DNA of 64,000 nucleotides from Leptobrachium leishanense (lineage: Eukaryota; Chordata; Amphibia; Anura; Megophryidae). The stretch is taken from the NCBI GenBank assembly GCA_009667805.1, contig CM019067.1, positions 66,200,637-66,264,636 of the forward strand, given 5' to 3'. Each line of letters starts with the position of its first letter. The stretch's first letter is position 1. The notes beneath the pieces are model-generated. The model saw only the letters and a list, made by a program, of their open reading frames with translations, was not told the DNA's origin and made no database searches. Shown piece by piece: positions 47,707 to 58,032 of the stretch. The translations under genes and the position numbers were made by a program.

Positions 47707-48214
47707 ATCAATCCAAAGCTCTGCCTGTCATTTAAAAGAATGTATATAATATGCGTGGGTGCAATGAATGAAAAATATAGCATTTATAGTTATGAAATAA
47801 ATGCTTGATTGCAGGTTCAGCAATATAGTCATAAGAAACAGCATAATCTTATATTTTTTATACTGGTAAAAACAAGAACATCAAAAGGTAACCGAGAATC
47901 AGTGAAGAGAATGAAAAGAAAAACATGTTAAAGGTGGACAGAAATTATAGCTGAACACACATAGCAAAAATGCTAAAATTGCATGGCGCTGTATATATCA
48001 AACAAGAAAATGAGAATGTGTTACTATGGGGTTAAAGGGTCATTCTAATAGGTTTTAAAGTAAGCTATGATTAATATGCTCTTGTAAAAGAAGCATTTTT
48101 GCAATGAAAGTTATTAGTACGAAATCAGTCAATCTTCTTTCTTCAGCTGCCTTCAACATACATTAGCGTTCTTAAAGAAGGGAGGGTATTGAGGGAGAAT
48201 CTGCTAAAACTTTA

Positions 48215-48954
48215 GGCACTATTCCATAGTGAACGCTAACTGTAGCATTCGGATGTGTAAGCGTTATCGTCAGGATAAGTGACTTTAATGCATGCCCGCC
48301 ACATTACATCCCTAATGCTAAACCCGTCAAAAATCCTTTAGCGCATCGATGATTGCACCCATTTTCCACGGAGCTTACTGTACTTTGCACTCCCCATGTT
48401 AAGTATAGGATGTGCAATCAGTAATTAGCATTAGAATAAGTAAGGTATTACAAAGTCCTAATACTAATTAACGCATTGATGCTGAAACGAAAAAGTTAAC
48501 CACAGCTAAAAGTTGGTGATAACTGATTCCACTTTTGAAGAAACATGTAGCACCAGTTAAAACCCTCCCAATAAATCAGTTACTCAACTCTCATCCCAAG
48601 GAGAGAACGATGGCCTGATCCACCGCTTCTGACCACCGGGAACACCGCTAGACTGGGGACATAGTCTCTAGTTTCCCTCTGCGAATCACTCCATAGCCTT
48701 GCGATATTTTGCGAGAGCAGGTCTTGCAGCCTGGCAGTGCAACCCTCCATGAGTCCTATGGACTCCAGGAGCTGATATTTGCAAAAGCGGAACCGCGAGT
48801 ATCATGGAGGAAATCGCTGTGTTCTGGGACAGGCTGTTGAATTAGCACCTGCCCTGGAATAGTGCGGTAAAATGAGGATGATACATGGGAAACCTGCAGG
48901 TGCCGGTTTTCCCCGTTAGCATCCCCATTTTAGCGCGGGTTAAGGAATAGTGCC
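48215..48954. mobile_element. MITE with GGCACTATTCC ends
   Basis: Ends GGCACTATTCC and GGAATAGTGCC enclose 740 bp. The interior contains TTAGCGCATCGATG- and GCTAAAATGGGG-like blocks. The ends resemble GGGCCCTATTACATTC at 4659 in style. No target duplication is clear. Confidence 0.55.
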
Positions 48955-49743
48955 CATAGTTGGCTAAATTTTTCCAGTGACAAAAAATAGACTTGTTGAT
49001 GACAAAAACTATTACAAATATCTATTGACATAGTCATCAACTATGACTATGTCAGCGACGGGTGGGTCTGAATGCAGAGGGACAGCATATTAGGCCCCGC
49101 AGCTCTCCAGTAGCTCCTCTGGCTCGCTTCCCTTCCCTGCGGCTGTTCACCGCAGTTGTCTGCCCGAGGTCAGGTAGTCCGACTTGCAGGCAATTGTGTT
49201 CAGTCGCAGGGAAGGGATTCTTGCCAACAAAGTAGCCGGAGAGCCATGGGATTGCTATGCAGCTCCGCGTTGTTAAGGCACGCCTGACTCCCAGCGTAGC
49301 CTTGACGGTAAGGGGTTAAATTCTAAAATACATAAATATTTCTTGCTTATGAACAGTATTTGTCACCCAGTATACTATGTATTTTTCAAAAAACATAACT
49401 GCTTTTCCTATGTAAACGTGCAATGTATAGTTTATAGAGTATTTTTATGCATTGATCAGCTACTCAGTATCCTCGGCAGATTGCTTTGCAGATAACCGTA
49501 TTCTTAACAGCTCCAAGTATAAACACAGATACCAACCTGTGTGGTAAATGCAGTAGCACTTTATAGGCAGCAGAGTGAGCCCTACGCCTGTCATATAGAA
49601 CTTTCCTACAAGGAACATTTACAGAGAGACGCCTCTACATAGATTTACTGTGTAATTTTCCATTAAACGACCGGGATCTAAAAGTGGTTTTAAGGAAAAT
49701 CACTTGGTAGCAACAGGGTAAAAAAGAAGCATTAAAATCGGTG
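48955..49743. other. Unassigned noncoding DNA with a short inverted pair
   Basis: TGACATAGTCAT and ATGACTATGTCA form a palindrome at 49026-49053. GGTAAGGGGTTAA near 49310 resembles a TTAA-family terminus. No gene is visible. Confidence 0.4.
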
Positions 49744-49950
49744 TTAACAAGTGGGAGGCACATCTGCAAACTGCTGCAAGTCCTACACCGTTCACCTGAG
49801 TTGGATGTACATACCCTCAAATTAAAGCTAACAGTCTGCAGTTAAAGCACATTGTGTGTGTTTCATTCCTGACTGAATGATCAAAATCAATGTCAAACTG
49901 GCCAAAACACTCAATTTCAGTGGGGGTTGAATAATTTTGAACACAACTGT
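49744..49950 (-). mobile_element. Chimeric Tc1 remnant: family B end fused to family A end
   Basis: 49744-49869 matches the inner part of a family B inverted repeat (TTAACAAGTGGGAGGCACAT through GTTTCATTCC). From 49870 the sequence switches without a gap to the last ~80 bp of family A (TGACTGAATGATCAAAATCA to CACAACTG), followed by TA. No transposase sequence is present. Confidence 0.88.
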
Positions 49951-50520
49951 AAACAGTATATACACAGCCTCCTCCGGTTTCTCCTCTCCTGCTGCTGGAC
50001 TCGGCTCTCACAGACACCGGATATCTCCCAGGGTGTTCTGGTGGCTCCTCTCGTAATTTCAGCAGTTCCTTGGATATGTATGTACCAGTATCCGCGAATG
50101 CAAAACCGGACTAGGGGCGATGAGCAAGTAAATTTATTAAAATCATAAATATAATAATAAAATCATTAGAAAAACTATAGAGTTCTCATTCTGACGCATT
50201 TTGTCCTATTGGACTTAATCAAGGATACTTCCCCTTGTCCATGCAGTGATTAAATACTGCCCCAATCAATCATTAATTGGGTACTCTTTTAGTCAGCGTC
50301 TTCTCCTCGTGTTCTGGTTTCTGCTGCTCTTCCTGGACGTGCCTGCATCATCCAGCGCCATCTTGCTTCCGGTCACATTACCCGGGTTGTCAACTTGACT
50401 TCCGGTTCAGATCAAACTCTTGTTCTGACATTTCCCGGTCATCACGCATCATGTAACTTCCGGTTGCCATCTTAAAATCCCCTTCTCATGCGCTCCAGGA
50501 TGGAATACTTTCATTTTCAA
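49951..50520 (-). other. Transcription-unit-like module: ETS/YY1-type sites, hammerhead relic, AATAAA
   Basis: On the minus strand, three ACCGGAAG/CCGGAAGT sites (about 50366-50373, 50398-50406 and 50457-50465) and an AAGATGGCGC site (50355-50364) precede the hammerhead-like relic at 50190-50224. AATAAA (TTTATT on plus, 50133-50138) follows. Promoter, structured region and poly(A) signal in this order suggest a terminal repeat or short retroelement unit. This is inference; no boundaries are defined. Confidence 0.45.
50190..50224 (-). ncRNA. Decayed hammerhead-like motif
   Basis: Minus strand: TTGATTA, A, GTCC, AATA, GGAC, AAAAT, GCGTC. The 4-bp stem II GTCC/GGAC is perfect. GAAA has become AAAA, the core C and G are lost, and stem I cannot be drawn. 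Confidence 0.4.
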
Positions 50521-50638
50521 TATGCTTATATGGATACCGGATCCTCTGTTGTAGGTGTGTAAGAAAAGAAGAAGATAAGAACTAGATTTTGGATGCGAGA
50601 GCTGGTATCATGTCTGTTGGAGTTAATGTTTTCTTTAA

Positions 50639-50892
50639 CCCTTTTCTGACTCCGGGCATACCATGCTGACTCTGCAGTGGGTGAGCTTTGAAGACGCGGG
50701 ACATACTAGTACACCCCATTGACTTCTATAGGTCGCCTCGGCCGCACCCAGCACTCGCTGTGGGATGGCCTGAACTCATGCGTCACATGTCAGCAGTGTG
50801 GACGAGCCGAAGGAGAGGCAGCAGGATGTACTAGTATGCCCCGCTGGCGTTAACCCCCTCCTGCCGGGTGCCACCCGCCTGGCGTTAAGGGG
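50639..50892. mobile_element. Probable TTAA-type MITE (palindromic)
   Basis: Starts after TTAA (50635-50638) with CCCTTTTCTGACTCCGGGCA. The inverted partner GGCATACTAGTACATCC appears near the right, and the right flank reads TAAA. The internal pair ACATACTAGTACACCCC / GGATGTACTAGTATGCCCC is clear; the exact right end is not. Confidence 0.5.
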
Positions 50893-51127
50893 TAAAAGTG
50901 AAAGGCTACATTTTTTTGTAATGCAAGAAGTTAAAAGGACAGTAAAGACAAACAAGGAAGGGTTTTGAAAGTAGATAACAAATATTTGGGTTTGGAGAAC
51001 ATATAGAATATAAGGAGTGTTTGGTAAATTCAGACTAAAGAATAGGGAAGTTTTTTGTTCCCCCGGTGAGACCAATATAGCTGTGGAATTCTCTGTCTGT
51101 TAGGGTTATTGGGTCAGAGTCTGTACA

Positions 51128-51480
51128 TAGAAACATAGAAAAATGTCGGCAGATAAGAACCTTTCGGCCCATCTAGTCTGCCCAATTACATGGATACTTT
51201 ACCTGGATTTATCTTTTTGTTTAGGATAGCCTTATGCCTATCCCATGCCTGCTTAAATTCAATTACTGTTTTGGCCTCTACCACTTCAACTGGAAGGCTG
51301 TTCCATGTATCCACCACCCTCTCAGTAAAATAATGCTTCCTGATGTTACTTTTAAACCTTTGCCCCTCTAATCTAAGACTATGTCCTCTTGTTTTGCTAC
51401 TTTGTTTCCTTTTAAATATACTCCCTTCCTCTACCTTGTGGATTCCCTTTACATATTTACTAAACAACAACTGGAAGACT
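51128..51480 (-). mobile_element. 3' end of a non-LTR retrotransposon (LINE), minus strand
   Basis: The minus-strand frame (51186-51470) reads RGHSLRLEGQRFKS, RKHYFTERVVDTWNSLP and EVVEAKTVIEFKQAWD. This is the C-terminal tail found after the reverse transcriptase in CR1/L2-type LINEs. A 3' tail (complement of AGATAAGAACCTTTCGGCCC and CATCTAGTCTGCCCAAT) ends in repeated CTATGT-like units at 51128-51145. Only the last few hundred bases are present, as is usual for 5'-truncated copies. Confidence 0.8.
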
Positions 51481-52040
51481 TCCTGTAAAAAAGATGATCT
51501 CCCTTAATATTATGTTACTATGTGGGTTAAATCTGCTGGATCCAAGGAGAAATCTAAGTGCCATTCTGGGGTGGAGAATGATTTTTTTTCCTAGTTTGTT
51601 GTATAATTGGAAAGCGCTTTAGACTTGGGTTTTTGCCTTCTTTTGGAAAGAACGGATATCTGAACGGTTGAATTTGATGGATACATTTTTCAGCCTATGT
51701 AACTATATACAACTATGTAGTTATGTTACGGTTAGAGATATAGAAGAATGAAATTATTATGAAATATAGAATATTTTTCAAGTGATGCTTCGCTCAACAC
51801 TAGCATCGTTGTACGCAGCAAGTGAGGTGACTGTGCCACTGTTGCAGTTTGGTACATTTGAGAAGTAGAAAAGTGGCAGAAACCACTGCATTGAAGACAG
51901 ACATTACAGTGCTGTGGAAGCCGTCAGTTGCCAGTTGGGGCAGGTGAATGTTCAAATGGATGTGGCTCAGGGCCGGCCGAAGAAACTGTGCTGCCTGGGT
52001 CCAAGAATGAAATACTGCCTCCCCCCAAAAAAACAACAAA
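51481..52040. other. Unassigned noncoding DNA
   Basis: No element ends. A 141-codon minus-strand frame (51800-52225) crosses into the solo LTR and has no recognisable domain. Confidence 0.4.
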
Positions 52041-53120
52041 ACATACGTTGTGTATGAGTGTATCACAGAGTTCCTGTTACATTTTCCCTGGTTTTGGCTG
52101 CGCCCCCTGGTGGTGAAGGGTCTTCGTGTCTGTTTTTCCCCTGTGGTGTGTTTGGCCGTGCTGTTTGGGGCTGTTCTGGGGGTTCTGATGTGATTTCCTG
52201 GTCTGGGGTCACATGGCCCAATCATACAGACCCACTCCCTATAAATATCCCAGCAGCACAGAGCCTCATTGACGGTTTGTGGAGTTTGATGGTGGTTGCG
52301 TCCTGTTAGTTCCCTGTGTTGCTGCTAAGCATTCTTGTTCAAGTGCATTCTGGTTTTGACCTTGGCTGTGTTTCATGACGATCCTTTTCTGCTTACTCCT
52401 GGTACTCTGTATGCTGCTGATCTGTTGCCAACCTTGCCTGCCTGACCATTTATATGTTTCATGTTTTCTGTACCTTGTCTGTCTTAGTTTAGTATACTCT
52501 CTGAGGCCATTAAAAAGGTTGTTTTGTCTGTCTTGTTTATCCCTTGCCCTTCTTATTTATATTTATCTGTTAATTCTTTGTGAGGGTTTTTCTTAGACGT
52601 ATTCCCAGCATAGGGATTCCTTTAGTTTTCTCCTGGCCCTCCTGTTCCATGTGTCACTGTCTGGTTCCTGTATCATCCTGAAGTGGTGTTCAGTTCAGGT
52701 CCTGTTTCTCCAAGTCTGTCAGTTTGTTGACTGCCCTGCAGCCTGCATAATTCATCTACTGTCATTCATTGTTTGTGTTTCTGAGCGTGTCCTGGGTTAT
52801 CTGACGGTCTTGAAACCTTCGGAGCTTAGTGGCAATTCAGCCCTACTTTTGTGCTCCTTGCTTTTGGAGAAACAAGTCTATTTTATTGATCTGTCCACTC
52901 AATAGCTCACCTGCCTTAAGGGCTACACTCCATGTTCAAAGCCACCACGATGGCCCAAGAGGGGGAAAACCGTTACAGTTCCACAGCAGTAAAACTCACA
53001 ATAATGTACTTTGTGTATCACAGAACTGCACAGCAATAAAACTCACTGTAATGTGCAGTGTATATGAGCGTATCACAGAGCTACAAAGCAATAAATCTAA
53101 CAATAATTTGTGGTGTGCCT
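52041..53120. repeat. Short minisatellite (~55-bp unit) split by a solo LTR
   Basis: Units of the type CACAGCAATAAAACTCACTG, TAATGTGCAGTGTATATGAG, CGTATCACAGAG occur at 52983-53120. A partial unit lies left of the LTR at 52041-52074. The LTR is inserted inside one unit. Confidence 0.7.
52075..52977 (+). mobile_element. Solo LTR (family L1)
   Basis: TGTTACATTTTCC to AACCGTTACA, 903 bp, flanked by a perfect 5-bp GTTCC duplication (52070-52074 and 52978-52982). CTATAAATA at about 52239-52248 is a likely TATA box, which gives plus orientation. It matches the nested LTR at 10106-10862 on the opposite strand. No internal retroelement sequence is adjacent. Confidence 0.88.
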
Positions 53121-54599
53121 ATTTGAGGCCCAAAATGCTTCCTGGAGCCATGGCCCCATCCGGCCCCATGGACGGGCTGCCCCTGGCTGATATAGCTACT
53201 GGACCAAAGATGTGAGAACTGTACAGTAACTCAATTCAATAACTCAACTGTGGGTTTATGGATTTGATGTTCTTACATAGAAGATCATATTTGAGAGGAA
53301 AGGTAAGGATGCAGGATAAGAGGTTGTGGTTAGAAAAGCAAAGGTATGATTTGAAATAACAAAGATGGAGCAAAGATAAGTCAAATGAATGGCCGATGCA
53401 ATGTATTAAAAGAAAAATACATTTTGGAAAAGACAAAACTGCACAGATATAGTCATTGTGCCATTTTAATTTTTCTAGTACTTTGTGTGTCCCTTCACAG
53501 AAACGCATTTCGCCGCTTATAAATGGATTAATAAAATACTGCTTCTTTATTTGGATTCATATCATTTATTTTTATTGGGACACTGAATAAAACATTTCTT
53601 AAAGAAATAAAAATACTGTATTTGTTTCGTCTGAGCTTTTTCTTTATAAAAGGAATTGAGATTTACATTGGCCATAGCAAAGGCATCACGCAGCTTAAGA
53701 TAACCGCTACATAAATACAATATTTCATTTTGCGGTTCGCATCAGATTTATTTCTCCATACATTTTACACATATTACCATAAAGCCGAGCTTCTATATCC
53801 TCATACAGGCTTTACGAATGCAGTTTGAATTTCCATTGTACATCTGGAAATGTAAAATGCTTGCATCTGCATTAGCTTGCAGACATTACTCGATAATCTC
53901 TTCTACCGGTAACAGCAACAAACAAATCTATTCGATGTGCAGCCAAGCAGCTAATGTATATTTTTTTCAGATAATGTAAAAACCTTGTTTGATTAGCTGT
54001 GGGAGGAAAGCTCTGCAAACTGGGATTAAAAAAAACTAAAATAAAAATATACACATCCATTTGATAACGCACAATAGATTTTATAAGCTTTTTTTCTGTG
54101 CAGGAAATATATTGACTCTATACCAAGCCTTTTCTGTAAAATTAATAATATTTTATATTTGTATCACTAATGTCAAACTCTGAATAGATTTTTTTGATTT
54201 TATGTTTGGAGGAATTTTTTTTTTTACTTCCCAGTATGTAACAGCTGCAAAATCAAATCATTGCTGAGAAGGTGAAGCAAATTTTATGAAAATGGGCATC
54301 TGCACAGCTGCAAGTGATGCAATATGATTAGCCTCGATTGATTTTGAGAATTATTTCTGGAGGCAGAGTCCATGGAAGAGCTAGCTTACATACTAAACCG
54401 CATCTACAGATTCATCCACAAAATCATAAGGGGACCTGTGGTGCAGTTGCAATAAACCTAAGCAATAGTTCCATTCAACTAACCAGCAAAATCACTTTAG
54501 GCTGGAAAAAAAATTTGATCCAAAATCCAGAACCCATCCCTTGACAACGATTCCCTGCCTTCACTGCTCATCAACCAGTGGACATGGAGAACGCACAGG
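53121..54599. other. Unassigned noncoding DNA, partly of unique appearance
   Basis: 53600-54010 has balanced composition and no repeats, so it is a candidate for conserved noncoding sequence. Nothing coding is supported. Confidence 0.35.
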
Positions 54600-54604
54600 G
54601 GTTT

Positions 54605-55122
54605 TGTCAGGACCGCTGGGCCACCGGCGACGGATGCAGCCGCGACCACCGATATGAAGGGTGCCTGGCTTACCTGCCCGGCGTGGTCTCGGCCCCCAGG
54701 GTGGTCGGATGCCGGCCCCTTCGCTGGAGGCTGTAGGTCTCCGCCGGAGAGCCAGGCTGTTGGGCCTCGTCAGGCCGCAGACATGACGCACGCACGCTGG
54801 GCTCCACCAATATGGTGGCTGGGCCCACAGCGCACGATGATGACGTCAGAGGCTTCCAATTGCTGGGTGGAGCTATCTGAATAAAGGCCAGTTAGGTCAG
54901 TAGCTCCTCGCTCCAGTATTGCGATCAGTTCCCCTGCCATAAGTGTTCCCTCCTTTTGCTCTCACTCCGTGTACCGATCTGGACTGTGACCCTCTACTCT
55001 GCGTACCTCTCCTACCCCGACCTTGGCTTACTCCTGACCTTCCGTTGCATACCTGCGAATATATCACGAACTTCAGCATCACTCCTTGGGTTTTACCCTT
55101 ATCCTCACCGGGATCCTTGACA
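54605..55122 (+). repeat. Left LTR of the Gypsy element
   Basis: Contains GAGCTATCTGAATAAAGGCC (a poly(A)-signal-like AATAAA) near 54880. It is followed not by a primer-binding site but by GGTTTATTCAGAGAGCACTG, the same sequence that follows the right LTR. Confidence 0.88.
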
Positions 55123-55145
55123 GGTTTATTCAGAGAGCACTGAAA
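55123..55145 (+). repeat. 23-bp family X segment next to left LTR
   Basis: GGTTTATTCAGAGAGCACTG continues to AAA and is identical to the first 23 bases after the right LTR. In a normal element this position would hold the primer-binding site. Confidence 0.8.
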
Positions 55146-55712
55146 CCCCTTGTCAGAACCCGAATTACATATCCTAAAGGGATACAGGAGAATCTTGATA
55201 AGGGTTTCATCTGCCACTCTACATCACCAGCAGGAGCCGGTATCTTCTTTGTGGAAAATAAAGACGGGGGTCTCTGTCCCTGTGTGGATTACCAGGAACT
55301 TAACAACATCACCATTAAAAATCATTACCCGTTACCGTTGATACCTAAACTTATCGAACGACTGCAAGGCGCTAACATCTATTCCATGATCGACCTCAAG
55401 GTGCATATAACCTGGTCCGAATGCGAGAAGGCGATGAATGGAAAACGGCCTTCAGGTCACGTTATGGCCACTACGAGTATCTGGTGATGCCTTACGGGCT
55501 CTGTAACGCCCCCACCACGTTCCAGCATTTCTTGAATGACATATTCCGGGACCTCCTTGACCAGTTTGTTGTCATTTATCTGGATGACATACTTGTCTTC
55601 TCCGCCTCCCTATTGGAACATAGAAGACACGTCACTGCAGTTCTGACTCGGCTCTGTCAATATCGACTGTTCGCCAAACTGGAGAAGAGTATGTTCGAGA
55701 CAGAAAATCTAG
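55146..55712 (+). pseudogene. Gypsy reverse-transcriptase fragment
   Basis: This is the RT domain of Ty3/Gypsy pol. Visible blocks are [41 protein letters not shown], the catalytic [12 protein letters not shown] and [11 protein letters not shown] frameshift near 55400-55420 separates the N-terminal and catalytic halves. Both the start and the end of the domain are cut by family X sequence. It cannot make a working enzyme. Confidence 0.92.
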
Positions 55713-55809
55713 AAATAAAGAGACTCTTTACTGCAGAATATTATAAGCAACGGTTTATTAGATATTGGATTAAAACGGGAATATTTTTAACATTGAGGCC
55801 TATGGGATA
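55713..55809 (+). repeat. Internal family X segment inside the Gypsy element
   Basis: AATAAAGAGACTCTTTACTG, ATATTGGATTAAAACGGGAA and TTGAGGCCTATGGGAT match 8900-8991 and 63700-63785 of family X. The segment lies between RT and chromodomain pieces. Confidence 0.8.
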
Positions 55810-55910
55810 AAACATTCTTGGTACTAAAACATCAGGCAGACATGGCCCTCTAACTCTCCTGCCCCTCCAAGAAGCTTGGTCCGAAATAAATCGGTCCCTT
55901 TGTTGTTACT

Positions 55911-56252
55911 GCTTTGGTTGGGTCCCTGGCGATTCGCCTTTGCCTTCCTTCACGCTACAGATTCCATCCGGTTGTCCATATCTCTCTTCTGAAACCTGTC
56001 ACCTCCAACTCGTTCCCAGGTCGGGTGTTGCTTCCTCCTCCTGTGTCGATTGCTGGTTCCGATGAGTACGTGGTTTCCAGGGTTCTGGATTCATGTCGCC
56101 ACCGATGTGTCCTCCAGTACCTCATTGATTGGGAAGGCTATGGTCCTGAGGAGCGCTCCTGGGAGCCCGCATCCCACGTCCACGCCCCTTCTCGTGTTTG
56201 TGCCTTTCATTTGGCTCATCCTGATCACCCGGGTCCGTTGCGTATCCGGTAG
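55911..56252 (+). pseudogene. Gypsy integrase C-terminus with chromodomain
   Basis: The open frame at 55914-56252 includes FHPVVHISLLKPV (the end of the integrase core region) and a chromodomain: YVVSRVLDSC, LQYLIDWEGYGPEERSWEPA, HVHAPSRVCAFHLAHP. Chromodomains at the integrase C-terminus define chromoviruses within Ty3/Gypsy and can direct integration to heterochromatin. The upstream integrase catalytic core is gone. Confidence 0.9.
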
Positions 56253-56273
56253 CCCCGCCTTCCAGGGGGGTTC

Positions 56274-56790
56274 TGTCAGGACCGCTGGGAGGCCGGCGAC
56301 GGATGCAGCCGCGACCGCCGATACAAGGGGTGCCTGGCTTACCTGCTCAACGTGGTCTCGGCCCCCAGGGTGGTCGGATGCCGGCCCCTTCGCCGGAGGC
56401 TGTAGGTCTCCGCCGGAGCGCCAGGCTGTTGGACCTCATCAGGCTGCAGACAAGACGCGCGCACGCTGGGATCCACCAATATGGCAGCCGGGCCTGCGGC
56501 GCACGTCGATGATGTCAGCGGCTTCCGATTGCTGGGTGGAGCTATCTGAATAAAGGCCAGTTAGGTCAGTAGCTCCTCGCTCTGGTATTGCGAGCAGTTC
56601 CCCTGTCATAAGTGTTCCCTCCTTTTGCTCTCACTCAATGTACCGATCTGGACTGTGACCCTCTACTCTGCGTACCTCTCCTACCCCGACCTTGGGTACT
56701 CCTGACCTTCCGTTGCATACCTGCGCATATATCTCGAACTTCAGCATCACTCCTTGGGTTTTACCCTTATCCTTACCGGGATCCCTGACA
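56274..56790 (+). repeat. Right LTR of the Gypsy element
   Basis: Preceded by a purine tract and followed by the GGTTT duplication. It differs from the left LTR by scattered substitutions. Confidence 0.88.
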
Positions 56791-56925
56791 GGTTTATTCA
56801 GAGAGCACTGAAATTTTGGTGCTCTCTCGTTCGGCGATTTCAATTAGTCGACCCTGCGGTGACTTTAGCATTCACCGCAGGCAGGGTCAGCCCAAGCCAC
56901 TGTGCTGCATGGATCCTGGATGTTC
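56791..56925 (+). repeat. Family X left-end segment flanking the Gypsy element
   Basis: GGTTTATTCAGAGAGCACTG, CCCTGCGGTGACTTTAGCAT and TCACCGCAGG follow the family X order (compare the complement of 43940-44010). With AGGGGTTT left of the element, it shows that Gypsy inserted into the first bases of a family X copy. Confidence 0.7.
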
Positions 56926-57245
56926 CGTAACATCTGGAGGGCCAAGGTTTCCTTCTGACACCTGGTTTAACAGTTACCACCATATTTTTGGTATTTGCAG
57001 TCCCCCATTACTGAGACTTAAGACCCCGAGTATCTGATTGGCTACACCCTGGTTTGGATAACAACAACAGCTTTAAAACTCACGTGGTCTGAAACAAATG
57101 TAGCAAATTGAAAGGTTTCTCTAATTTTACTCTGATAAAGATTTTTATCTAGTAGTGAATAAACTACAATTTGCGGAAAGCAAACATTATATGCAAATGC
57201 TGACTAGCTCTTGTATTTTGAATTTAATAAATGGTCACACCATGT

Positions 57246-57950
57246 CAGTGTATCCTTCACCGGTGCCTCTCCCCCCCCCAACTCCTCTCTCAGTTGGGGT
57301 AACTCAAGGCCCTGTTTTGGGTCACCTACTCTTCTCGATCTATACCGCCTCTCTTGGCAACCTCATCTCTTCCTTTGGACTTCAATATCATCTCTATGCC
57401 GACGACACACAAATCTACCTTTCCGCTCCTGAGATTCTCCCGTGCTGGACCGTGTTATTGCCTGCCTCTCGGCTGTCTCCGACTGGATGACTTCCCATTT
57501 TCTAACTCTCAACCGCTCTAAAACTGAACTTCTCGTCTTCCTTACCTCTAAAGCCAACACTCCGGCACCCATTTTCCTTCAGATGAATGGTGCCACTATT
57601 ACTTCTACCTCACAGGTCCGTTGGCTTGGTGTCCTCTTAGACTTTGATCTCTCCTTCACTCCTCACATTCGGTCACAAACCAAATCCTGCTACTTCCACC
57701 TAAAAAATTTTTGCAAACAAAGCTCTCCATAACCGCGCCCCTGCCTACATCTCCTCCCTTATTAACAGGTACATCCCATCCTGACCACTTCCCTCTGCCA
57801 ATGATCTGATGCTATCAGCTTCATGTACCCGCACCCAAACTCCCGCCTTCAAGACTTCTGAGCTGCCTCTTTTCTTTGGAACTCCCTCCCACGCAACATC
57901 AGACTCTCCCGTCTCTTCAGTCCTTCAAGAAATCTCTGAAAACACATTAC
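57246..57950 (+). pseudogene. 5'-truncated LINE reverse-transcriptase fragment
   Basis: A plus-strand frame gives [16 protein letters not shown] and [12 protein letters not shown] (57300-57425), the RT active-site region of CR1/L2-type LINEs. After a frame change the second frame (57442-57732) reads [34 protein letters not shown] and SYFHLKN-like sequence. Further on, LWNSLPRN-like residues appear in yet another frame near 57880. The 5' part is missing, and a deletion near 57710 joins non-adjacent parts. Confidence 0.85.
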
Positions 57951-57982
57951 TTTATATATGTATATTTTATATATGTATATTT

Positions 57983-58023
57983 GCACTTTGATAAAGACCA
58001 ATTAGGTCGAAACGCGTTAGTGC
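57983..58023 (+). ncRNA. Hammerhead-like motif with good helices but mutated core
   Basis: Stem I GCACT (57983-57987) pairs perfectly with AGTGC (58019-58023). Core TTGATAA (57988-57994) replaces CTGANGA, so two essential bases are changed. Then one extra A, stem II GACC/GGTC around AATTA (57996-58008), GAAA (58009-58012), ACGCGT (58012-58017) and T at the expected cleavage position. AATAAA follows at 58027-58032. Very likely descended from a hammerhead but now inactive. Confidence 0.6.
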
Positions 58024-58032
58024 TGCAATAAA

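Larger units (their letters stand above)
54605..56790 (+). mobile_element. Rearranged Ty3/Gypsy LTR retrotransposon
   Basis: Two similar direct repeats, 54605-55122 and 56274-56790, start TGTCAGGACCGCTGG and end in TGACA. The whole is flanked by GGTTT (54600-54604 and 56791-56795), a 5-bp duplication. A purine tract (AGGGGGG) precedes the right LTR. The interior is only about 1.15 kb. It holds a reverse-transcriptase fragment and an integrase-tail chromodomain, with pieces of MITE family X between them. gag, protease, RNase H and most of integrase are missing, so it is dead. Confidence 0.88.

Noticed and set aside
52058..52905. Overlapping 73-84 codon hydrophobic frames
   Set aside because: Lie within the solo LTR; pyrimidine-rich LTR sequence gives leucine-rich frames by chance.
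53483..53514. Sixth hammerhead-like motif (TGTG hairpin, then GAAACGC)
   Set aside because: Only GAAACGC and a weak 4-bp hairpin are present, with no CTGANGA-like core and no stem I. AATAAA follows at 53530, so it may be a very old relic, but the evidence is too thin for a feature.
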